Below are positions 1 through 5,294 of a DNA stretch of 5,294 bases, piece by piece. The notes under the pieces were generated by a model that saw only the letters and a program-made list of their open reading frames with translations, searched no databases and was not told the DNA's origin. The DNA comes from Candidatus Nomurabacteria bacterium (lineage in GTDB: Bacteria > Patescibacteriota > Saccharimonadia > Saccharimonadales > Saccharimonadaceae): positions 1 to 5,294 of the forward strand of contig JAISHL010000010.1 in assembly GCA_031262565.1 (NCBI GenBank). The letters are read 5' to 3'. The position numbers were made by a program, and so were the translations under genes. How positions within the stretch are numbered: position 1 is the stretch's first letter; every line of letters begins with the position of its first letter.

Positions 1-890
1 TCATCTACTAGGTATGCCATATGCTCTGCACTATTAGTTACTTCCTTCATTACCTTAGTCTGGTCTGGTGTTAGATTACCAAAGTCTCCATCCAGTAGCA
101 TTGCTGAATAGCCTCGCATACTAGTTAGTGGTGTGCGTAACTGGTGGGATGCTAGGGAGAGGAATTCGTCTTTGGTGCGATCCATATGACGGAGATCACG
201 GTTGATTTTTTTGGTTTGAATAGTGATTTGTTCTTGTTGTCTCACTAGTTGCATGTCGGGATTTTCAAGCGTATTATACATAATCAATGAAGCTAGCACT
301 GCTAAAAATTCCAAGCAAATTAACTCTGGCTTAACCGATCGTATCGCCACAATCAGCACAATGAAAATTAGTAGCGCAAAAATCGCGACCATTTTGTTTT
401 TTAATATTTTACGGTTTTTTATGGCTATTATGGCAGTTAAAACTAGAAATAGTCCAGCGAGAATCGTCGTTGCGTCAACCATCGGTCCGACCGTCACCAT
501 ATAATTTGGATCGCTAGTGTGCGCCAACGAGGTTGGTAAAATCATCAAAGCCGCAGTCGATACCGTAAAAATGCTCACATATATAATATTCGCTTTAATC
601 CTTATATTGCTTGCCATTATGACGTAAAATAGCAGATTCAAGAATAAGTTAAGAATAAAAATACATTCCAGTCGGTTTGACAGAGTTATGAGATCAACTT
701 CTTGTGGCGAAACATACAGTAGATATATCGCCATAATACAAAAAACGGAAATCAGAATATTATCTATAATCATACCGAGATAAAAATAATTCTCGACCTT
801 GACGCGCGAGACTTTAACTAAATATAAGGCCAGCAATAGCAAACTCAAAACTAATGCACAACTTGGGATATATAGATTACTAAACATCAT
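1..890 (-). CDS. Seven-TM sensor histidine kinase, 3' part missing (cut by window edge)
   Basis: Membrane sensor kinase of a two-component system; 296 residues are visible and the catalytic ATP-binding domain lies beyond the left edge. Translating the minus strand gives seven hydrophobic segments at about residues 6-25, 37-60, 74-93, 100-118, 140-157, 167-183 and 188-205. A polar Gln/Lys-rich linker (about 206-236) follows, then a HisKA dimerisation/phosphoacceptor domain starting near 237. Its H-box reads FLSLASHQLRTPLT, with the phosphoacceptor H249 at positions 144-146. The seven-helix input resembles the 7TM N-terminal domain of some bacterial histidine kinases; its ligand cannot be inferred. 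The start is one of two tandem ATGs (888-890 or 885-887). They lie inside the end of the upstream gene, with an 11-base overlap, behind a GAGGAG Shine-Dalgarno, so translation is probably coupled. No response regulator is visible; it may lie further left. The kinase call is certain, the helix limits are by eye. Confidence 0.95.
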   Translation of the reverse strand, partial: MMFSNLYIPSCALVLSLLLLALYLVKVSRVKVENYFYLGMIIDNILISVFCIMAIYLLYVSPQEVDLITLSNRLECIFILNLFLNLLFYVIMASNIRIKANIIYVSIFTVSTAALMILPTSLAHTSDPNYMVTVGPMVDATTILAGLFLVLTAIIAIKNRKILKNKMVAIFALLIFIVLIVAIRSVKPELICLEFLAVLASLIMYNTLENPDMQLVRQQEQITIQTKKINRDLRHMDRTKDEFLSLASHQLRTPLTSMRGYSAMLLDGDFGNLTPDQTKVMKEVTNSAEHMAYLVD

Positions 891-1968
891 TCTCCTCTTC
901 GATCATTTTCATTAACTTCTCTTTTGCTATTATTTCAAGATATGGATGTTCGCTGCCAAAGGCACTTTTTACGCCATATAATCCCATAACTTCCTCTGGT
1001 GTAGTCCAATTCCTGCGAAGCGCCATGGTCTCCGCCCGATCGTCCCATGTTGGGAATTGCGCCTTGCCATCTTCAACGCTCTTACGGAATTCCGCCTCCG
1101 CGCACTCTCGCTCCTTCCACTTTTCTTCCACAGTTTTATTTTCATGACCTTCGCGTGGCTTGTAAATTTGTTCGTCCTCATCCCAATAAACTGAGCTTTC
1201 GGTTTCCCAAACTTTCCACAATATCGTCGCCTTTTTATTGTAAACCTCGTCGCTAGTTTGTCGTTTTGCAGTTAAAATTTTATTTTCACCAGAGGTGGGA
1301 TCAAAAATGGTTTCGTCCTTATACTTACTAGGATCAACTAATTTGTCATCTACTATTAGACTGCTTCGATTGTCGCGATGCACAAAAACTTCTGCGCGAA
1401 CTTTTGTTCCAGTCTCAATTGCCATACTTACATCACCGCCATGAGCTGGTTCTTCTGGTAAATAAGAAGTTTGATTCCATGTTCCCGCTGAAAAAATTGC
1501 CACGTCGCGTCCACTATCAGTCAAAGCACTAACTCCGTCGTTCGCGGCTCGTTTACGAGCAATTGGATCTTGACGGTCAAAAGTAATTGCACCAGTCGCC
1601 CGCAAAATAGCCTTGTCTGATCCAGTAATTCCCTCGCCCGCAAAAACCACTGGTAAATCTTTCTTGACTCCGCCTAAAACTTCTAGCGCATATGGAACAT
1701 CTTTTACTCCATGTTCAGTATGAGTAATTGAACGCACGATTGGATAATTAAGCTCGTGGTATTTTTCATTAGTGTGTATAACATTTAGCTTGACGCGATC
1801 AACAAAAACGCGCTTCATCTTCGCCATTTGAACCATAACTTTATTGGCAATTCTTCCTAGTCCTCGCGTAACTAACTTTTTACGTTCTGTTCTTTCATTT
1901 ACGTCATTAAAAGTCTTTCTCTTATTTGCGTCTACGCCAACTCGGGGAATACTTAGTTGTCTGCTCAT
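880..1968 (-). CDS. Divergent PlsC-like (lysophospholipid acyltransferase fold) protein, possibly inactive or altered
   Basis: About 362 residues from the ATG at 1966-1968; an in-frame GTG at 1981-1983 would add five. Neither start has a good Shine-Dalgarno. I do not recognise the family with certainty. The middle part has the order and spacing of PlsC-type glycerol-phosphate acyltransferases: HTEHGVKDVP (residues 83-92) where the HX4D block is expected, GAITFDR (126-132) resembling GxxFIxR, FSAGTWN (159-165) resembling FPEGTRS, and ETGTKVRAEV (185-194) resembling block IV. If D90 is the conserved Asp, position 85 is Glu instead of the catalytic His, although H83 and H86 are close by. The Glu of FPEGT is Ala161 and the Pro of block IV is Ala. 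The N-terminal 45 residues are basic. The C-terminal ~165 residues are charged, Trp-rich and unlike PlsC, making the protein longer than the usual ~240. No clear membrane helix or signal peptide is visible. It is co-transcribed with the downstream histidine kinase. Gene certain, family moderately supported, activity unknown. Confidence 0.6.
   Translation of the reverse strand: MSRQLSIPRVGVDANKRKTFNDVNERTERKKLVTRGLGRIANKVMVQMAKMKRVFVDRVKLNVIHTNEKYHELNYPIVRSITHTEHGVKDVPYALEVLGGVKKDLPVVFAGEGITGSDKAILRATGAITFDRQDPIARKRAANDGVSALTDSGRDVAIFSAGTWNQTSYLPEEPAHGGDVSMAIETGTKVRAEVFVHRDNRSSLIVDDKLVDPSKYKDETIFDPTSGENKILTAKRQTSDEVYNKKATILWKVWETESSVYWDEDEQIYKPREGHENKTVEEKWKERECAEAEFRKSVEDGKAQFPTWDDRAETMALRRNWTTPEEVMGLYGVKSAFGSEHPYLEIIAKEKLMKMIEEENDV
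891..898 (-). promoter_or_regulatory. Shine-Dalgarno of the histidine kinase gene
   Basis: On the minus strand the sequence before the tandem ATGs reads GAAGAGGAGA. AGGAG sits 1 base before the first ATG and 4 bases before the second, which favours the second ATG (885-887) as the true start. It is inside the last codons of the upstream gene. It is the clearest Shine-Dalgarno in the window; the three other complete genes lack one. Confidence 0.65.
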
Positions 1969-2003
1969 ATAAATTAACCACACTTATTCACTTTATGTAG
2001 CTA

Positions 2004-2032
2004 ATTATAGTACACTTCTATTAAAAAAGCAA
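2004..2032 (-). promoter_or_regulatory. Sigma-70-type promoter for the PlsC-like protein and histidine kinase operon
   Basis: On the minus strand a -35 box TTGCTT (2027-2032) is followed by a 17-base spacer and a perfect -10 box TATAAT (2004-2009). Transcription would start near 1997, giving a leader of about 29 bases to the ATG at 1968, or about 14 to the GTG at 1983. The promoter begins just after the stop of the ATPase gene, so the two-gene unit to the left can be expressed independently of it. Confidence 0.7.
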
Positions 2033-2036
2033 AACC

Positions 2037-4637
2037 CTATTTACTCGCTTTTCTCTGACCGCGACTGCGCGAGCGAGTTGATTTTTGCGAATTGGGCGAA
2101 CTGGATTTTTTGGTGGCGGGTCGTATAATTAGCTCTGTTTCATCTTTTGCGTTAAATAGTATTCGCGGTGGCTCGACCTTTATAATGTTTTTCAGTGGCG
2201 CAGAAACTAGCGTTTTTGGTTTTTGGACTGGCGGATTTGCCGTCAACTCTAAATTCCTCGCGATTTTTTGCTCAACTTCTTGGCGCGGTTTAGCAAAATT
2301 AGCGCGCGTATTTTCAATAATTTGCGCCAAAAAGTCTGTTTGTGCAGGCGGTAATTTTAATGTATCGCCAGAAACGGCGGGATTTTTCTTATCTCGCACG
2401 ACCATACTGGCGAGAAAACGACGATTATTCATCTGTAAAAGATCTGCTACTTCAAAATATGGCGCAAATTGTGGCGCGAGAGTCGGAGCGTCCTCGGGGT
2501 TGGAGCGCATCGCAATGACTGTGCCAACATTGCCAAAAACCGCCTTGCGCACGGTTTCGCTCATCTGGGAAATATATTGGTTCGCCACGGTCAAATTCAA
2601 GCCATATTTGCGAGCCTCGGACAAAATCACAGCGAAAGAATCGGTGGCAAAATTCTGAAATTCATCAACATAAAGATAGAACGGGCGACGATCTTCAATA
2701 TTCGGAATATCCGAGCGCGACATGGCGGCAAGCTGAATTTTTGTTACCAAAAGCGCACCTAAAATCGCCGAATTATCTTCGCCAATCAAACCTTTACTAA
2801 GATTTATAACCAAAATTTTTCCGTTGTCCATAATCTCGCGCATATTGAACGTTGACTTTGGCTGACCGATAATATTGCGAATGATCGGATTGGCGACAAA
2901 TGCGCCGACTTTATTTAGAATTGGTGCAACTGCAAGACTAGTTTCGCGCTCGCCCCATGACCCAAACTCGATTTTCCAAAATTGCAAAACTACAATATCC
3001 GTCACGTGCGACAAAACTTTTTCGCGGAATTTTTTATCGGTCAGCATGCGCGTAATGTCGAGCATAGTTGCGTTCGGACTTTCGAGCAGAGCCAGAATCG
3101 TATATCGCAAAATATATTCGAGACGCGGACCCCAACTATTATCAAACATACGCTTCAAAACCCCGATAATCTCGCTGGAAATATTGTTACGTTGCGACGG
3201 GTCGTAAACTTCCATCGGATTAAAACCGATCGGAAAATCCGTGTCGGCTGGGTTAAAATAAATCACATCTTTAACGCGATGAGCTGGTATAAATTTTAGA
3301 TTGTCCGACGCGAAATCGCCATGCGGATCAATAATCGCATAGCCGACGCCGTGATAAATATCAGAGAGCGCCAAAAGTTCAAGCAATGCGGTCTTGCCTG
3401 TGCCAGTCTGTCCAATCACGTAAACATGACGCGAGCGATCGTCGCGATAAATGCCAAACTGTCGCTCCAAATCGTTGACTTTTACAAGTCCAAAAGCCGA
3501 AATTTTCTCGTCATTTTCGCGATCGCCTGTAATGATCGGTAAATTGTTTGCACTCTCGTCAGCTACGGTTTCTGGGTCAATATTTTCAATATCTTCCTGT
3601 TCAATATTATTATGTGGCAAATGCCAGATCGTCGCAATTTCTTCGGGATTCAGAATAAATCCGCCGCTAAAATATCGCGACGTATATTTTTGCAAATTTT
3701 CGCGTTTTATATTTGGCTTGTTTAACATTTTTAATCCGTTGATGTCAGTGGTTTGGAATTGTTTTAACGCGTTAAAAACGGCAGTTAGTTGCGTACGCGC
3801 GTTGCCTTGATTCGCACTCAAACTAACCGCGCGAATTTGCACTTTATAACCGATTTTTTGAGCTTTTTTTTCGGCAGACTCAATGCACAGTTGGTCGCGT
3901 TCGGACAATTCTTTTGCGGACATATCGGTCGCTTTTGGTGGTTTCCACATCGCCGCCAGCGCTTCAATAAACCACAAAAAATCAAAATCTTTTTTACCAA
4001 CGCCAGCTTTGGATCTTTGAATAAAACGCTCGGTCGAGTTATGCCAACGATCGTCAATCGGCTTGATCAAAATCTGTAACCAAGTTTCACTATTCGCATC
4101 GCGCGTCAAAGCTGCCGCGGTCGCCGTTAAAGTATCAATATAGGAGTCGCGATAGGTTTTGATCGGCAAAGATTCATTGTCAATCATTGCCACGTCGGCG
4201 GTCATTGCGACGGGAAAATTATTAAGATTGGCGTAATCTTGCACTTCGCGAATGCCGATTGTCGGGTATTGCGCCAAAATCTGACTCTCTACAAAATTTT
4301 GCAAATGTCGCGGCGTGCGCACATAAAATCGCAACTGCCCACCAGATGAAGCCATCTCAAACGATAAATGTTCTTGAAAACCGCCAGACAACTTCAACTC
4401 TTCTCTGTCGCGCAAAATTCCATGTAACGCCGTAAACATCTGCTCAGCGGCGATCTCAGTTTTATCATTTTCGCTCGGCAAATCCAGCACCAAGATCACA
4501 TATTCATAATTTTCTAAAACGGATGCTTTTTTATAATTTCGCCACGTCAGGAATATCAGCATCGCCACGATCGGCAACCACACATACCACTGCAACAGAA
4601 ACTGAATTAGCCAAGATCCCATATCACTTAAAATCAT
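2037..4637 (-). CDS. Membrane-anchored TraG/VirD4-type type IV secretion ATPase (coupling-protein-like)
   Basis: An 866-residue cytoplasmic-facing ATPase of the type IV coupling protein/FtsK-HerA superfamily, expected to couple ATP hydrolysis to movement of DNA or protein through a membrane. Order: one hydrophobic segment (about 9-31); a large N-terminal domain (about 40-335) that I do not recognise; an acidic Asn/Glu/Asp-rich linker (about 343-382); then the motor domain. This shows Walker A GQTGTGKT (409-416), IIDPHGD (435-441), Walker B FYLYVDEFQ (653-661, with D658 and E659), and VANQYISQM (684-692), the Gln motif typical of TraG/TraD proteins. The Walker B to Gln-motif part matches the TraD/TraG 'TraM recognition' region. 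A Pro-rich stretch (801-826) leads to a Lys/Arg/Ser-rich tail (843-866). VirD4 proteins are usually about 600-700 residues with two N-terminal helices; this one has one helix and extra domains. The start is uncertain: M1 (4635-4637) falls inside the predicted -10 box and has no Shine-Dalgarno, so M6 (4620-4622) is likely. No relaxase or other transfer gene is visible. ATPase class certain, substrate unknown. Confidence 0.93.
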   Translation of the reverse strand: MILSDMGSWLIQFLLQWYVWLPIVAMLIFLTWRNYKKASVLENYEYVILVLDLPSENDKTEIAAEQMFTALHGILRDREELKLSGGFQEHLSFEMASSGGQLRFYVRTPRHLQNFVESQILAQYPTIGIREVQDYANLNNFPVAMTADVAMIDNESLPIKTYRDSYIDTLTATAAALTRDANSETWLQILIKPIDDRWHNSTERFIQRSKAGVGKKDFDFLWFIEALAAMWKPPKATDMSAKELSERDQLCIESAEKKAQKIGYKVQIRAVSLSANQGNARTQLTAVFNALKQFQTTDINGLKMLNKPNIKRENLQKYTSRYFSGGFILNPEEIATIWHLPHNNIEQEDIENIDPETVADESANNLPIITGDRENDEKISAFGLVKVNDLERQFGIYRDDRSRHVYVIGQTGTGKTALLELLALSDIYHGVGYAIIDPHGDFASDNLKFIPAHRVKDVIYFNPADTDFPIGFNPMEVYDPSQRNNISSEIIGVLKRMFDNSWGPRLEYILRYTILALLESPNATMLDITRMLTDKKFREKVLSHVTDIVVLQFWKIEFGSWGERETSLAVAPILNKVGAFVANPIIRNIIGQPKSTFNMREIMDNGKILVINLSKGLIGEDNSAILGALLVTKIQLAAMSRSDIPNIEDRRPFYLYVDEFQNFATDSFAVILSEARKYGLNLTVANQYISQMSETVRKAVFGNVGTVIAMRSNPEDAPTLAPQFAPYFEVADLLQMNNRRFLASMVVRDKKNPAVSGDTLKLPPAQTDFLAQIIENTRANFAKPRQEVEQKIARNLELTANPPVQKPKTLVSAPLKNIIKVEPPRILFNAKDETELIIRPATKKSSSPNSQKSTRSRSRGQRKASK

Positions 4638-4667
4638 ACCACGACAGAGGTGAAAAAAGCAAGTGAT
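4623..4667. repeat. Spaced 7-base inverted repeat around the ATPase promoter
   Basis: ATCACTT at 4623-4629 is mirrored by AAGTGAT at 4661-4667, separated by 31 bases. The left arm covers the predicted transcription start and the right arm touches the -35 box. Arm centres are 38 bases apart, not an exact multiple of the helical turn. It could be an operator for a dimeric regulator, but arms this short can arise by chance. Confidence 0.25.
4633..4662 (-). promoter_or_regulatory. Promoter for the TraG/VirD4-type ATPase gene
   Basis: On the minus strand -35 TTGCTT (4657-4662), an 18-base spacer and an extended -10 TGGTATGAT (TATGAT at 4633-4638). The expected start of transcription is near 4626, which leaves M1 of the ATPase inside the -10 box and M6 (4622) only about four bases downstream. 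The -35 and its T-run (TTGCTTTTTT) are identical to those of the promoter at 2004-2032. Confidence 0.55.
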
Positions 4668-4702
4668 TTTGCCGACTATCTTAAATTAACGCGGAAAAAG
4701 TA

Positions 4703-4732
4703 GTGACGCACAAAATACAAATGTGATATAAT
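4703..4732 (+). promoter_or_regulatory. Extended -10 promoter giving a leaderless transcript for the 159-residue gene
   Basis: A perfect TATAAT (4727-4732) preceded by TGA gives the extended -10 TGATATAAT. GTGACG (4703-4708) is a fair -35 match with an 18-base spacer. Only six bases separate the -10 from the ATG at 4739, the arrangement expected when transcription starts at the A of the start codon. No Shine-Dalgarno is present. Confidence 0.65.
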
Positions 4733-4738
4733 AAAAAT

Positions 4739-5218
4739 ATGGAGCATGGCGAGAACAATTTAGAAAAATACATCGAGGCGGCGTTTAATATTCAGGTTAA
4801 CGTCAAGACAGTTGTTGCCGATAAAATTCCTGTGGGTGTTTCTTCGGCGGCGACGGTTTTTCTGTCGGATCGCGGCACTCTTTATGCGTTTATTGCGACG
4901 CACGGCGGACAAACTTTGGGCGATGTAAAGAAAATTGTGGCGCGCATGAATATGAAAGCGGATCAATTTTTACCACCGCATGATGACAAAGATTATTTTG
5001 ATCGCATTGCTAAACAGAAATTTACAGAGGTTTTCCCAGGGCGAAAATATACGCATGACAGCGATTTGATTTTTTATCGCACTCTCGTGCCGTATAATCC
5101 AGCGTTAGTTCAGATTATGGAAGTTGAAAATGGAATTATTAAACAATACGATTCGGACGCAGTGGATAATTGGCGAGTCGGCGTAAAATTTGGCTATCGA
5201 CGAATCGCGACGATTTAA
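4739..5218 (+). CDS. Conserved-looking hypothetical protein, 159 residues, function unknown
   Basis: I do not recognise this protein. It is soluble by eye: no signal peptide, no membrane segment, no Cys, a single Trp (W145), and roughly equal numbers of acidic and basic residues. The sequence alternates likely helices (about 7-17, 59-70, 84-96) with likely strands (about 19-26, 38-53, 110-117, 122-130, 147-157), suggesting a compact alpha/beta fold. Notable short stretches are THGGQTLGD (54-62), FLPPHDDKDYFDR (77-89) and FPGRKYTHDSD (99-109). The only reasonable start is the ATG six bases after a TATAAT box, so the mRNA is probably leaderless. It is divergent from the ATPase gene, sharing about 100 bases of intergenic DNA, and convergent with the gene at the right edge, so it is probably a single-gene unit. 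Codon use resembles that of the ATPase gene, with no sign of recent transfer. Gene call firm; function not inferred. Confidence 0.85.
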   Translation: MEHGENNLEKYIEAAFNIQVNVKTVVADKIPVGVSSAATVFLSDRGTLYAFIATHGGQTLGDVKKIVARMNMKADQFLPPHDDKDYFDRIAKQKFTEVFPGRKYTHDSDLIFYRTLVPYNPALVQIMEVENGIIKQYDSDAVDNWRVGVKFGYRRIATI

Positions 5219-5245
5219 TATTTTCTAACAGTGGTGGCGCTAAAT

Positions 5246-5294
5246 TTATCGTTTTTCTAGAACAATCAAATTCTCAATATGTGGCGTGCGCGGG
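5246..5294 (-). CDS. C-terminal end of a TrmA/RlmD-family RNA (uracil-5)-methyltransferase, partial
   Basis: Only the last 16 complete codons are visible, ending at TAA (5246-5248). The minus strand reads PRTPHIENLIVLEKR at the C-terminus. The TrmA/RlmD/RlmCD family of SAM-dependent 5-methyluridine methyltransferases for tRNA or 23S rRNA characteristically ends in a FPxTxHxExVxxL-type motif, which this matches (P, T, H and E in register). The catalytic Cys and SAM-binding motifs lie outside the window, so the tRNA or rRNA target cannot be told. It converges on the 159-residue gene with 27 bases between stops and no convincing terminator. Confidence 0.65.
   Translation of the reverse strand, partial: PRTPHIENLIVLEKR

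Noticed and set aside
223..504. Plus-strand 93-codon open frame at the left.
   Set aside because: It is antisense to the membrane helices of the histidine kinase, so it is a shadow of a hydrophobic coding region.
2020..2055. Possible terminator after the ATPase gene: AGAAAAGC paired with GCTTTTTT on the minus strand.
   Set aside because: The stem is almost all A-U with one G-U pair, the loop is 16 bases, and the stop codon lies inside it. The same T-run serves as the -35 block of the next promoter, and an identical run occurs at 4653-4662 where nothing needs terminating.
2092..2658. Plus-strand 188-codon open frame opposite the ATPase gene.
   Set aside because: It lies wholly antisense to a gene with intact Walker B and Gln motifs, its protein has no recognisable features, and no promoter or Shine-Dalgarno was seen. 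The same applies to the shorter plus-strand frames between 2469 and 4079.
4760..4966. Minus-strand 68-codon open frame within the 159-residue gene.
   Set aside because: Its translation is Arg/Asn-rich low-quality sequence antisense to the better supported plus-strand gene with a good promoter.
5229..5256. Possible terminator between the convergent genes: AGTG-GTGG-CGCT hairpin followed by an AT-rich stretch.
   Set aside because: The stem has only four pairs, one of them G-U, and the T-run starts 12 or more bases later. Too weak to call.
1..5294. Recoding of UGA as glycine, as in Gracilibacteria/Absconditabacteria.
   Set aside because: All four long genes read through without any in-frame TGA and end at TAG or TAA where recognised at all, so the standard code suffices.
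1..5294. Insertion sequence, CRISPR array, tRNA, rRNA or phage genes.
   Set aside because: No terminal repeats, regularly spaced repeats, cloverleaf or rRNA-like stretches were found, and every stretch over 100 bases is accounted for by a gene.

Overview
The window looks like a piece of a small-genome bacterium of the Patescibacteria/CPR, most plausibly Candidatus Saccharibacteria (TM7). The basis is a moderately AT-rich, tightly packed layout, several proteins with no familiar relatives in model bacteria, and a large stand-alone TraG/VirD4-type ATPase of the kind often found in these genomes. All frames read cleanly with the standard bacterial code, and the visible stops are TAG and TAA. The taxonomic call is inference and has not been checked by a search.

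Layout from left to right. (1) Positions 1-890, minus strand: a sensor histidine kinase cut by the left edge, with seven hydrophobic segments, a short linker and the start of a HisKA domain (H249). (2) Positions 880-1968, minus: a roughly 362-residue protein that I read as a divergent PlsC-like acyltransferase-fold protein with altered catalytic motifs. Its end overlaps the kinase start by 11 bases, and a well-formed promoter (2004-2032) lies just upstream, so the two form one transcription unit. (3) Positions 2037-4637, minus: an 866-residue membrane-anchored type IV secretion/conjugation ATPase with intact Walker A and B motifs, a large unfamiliar N-terminal region and a basic C-terminal tail. 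(4) Positions 4638-4738: a compact divergent intergenic region with one promoter in each direction. Both look as if they produce leaderless or nearly leaderless mRNAs. (5) Positions 4739-5218, plus: a 159-residue soluble protein that I do not recognise. (6) Positions 5246-5294, minus: the last 16 residues of a gene entering from the right, whose ending resembles TrmA/RlmD-family RNA (uracil-5)-methyltransferases; it converges on gene 5.

How they may work together. The PlsC-like protein and the kinase are probably expressed together, so a lipid or envelope link is possible but unproven. The ATPase has its own promoter and no other secretion or conjugation gene is visible here. No mobile element, CRISPR array, tRNA or rRNA was seen. 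The most interesting items are the altered acyltransferase motifs next to a 7TM kinase, the unusual N-terminal part of the ATPase, and the leaderless-type promoter pair.
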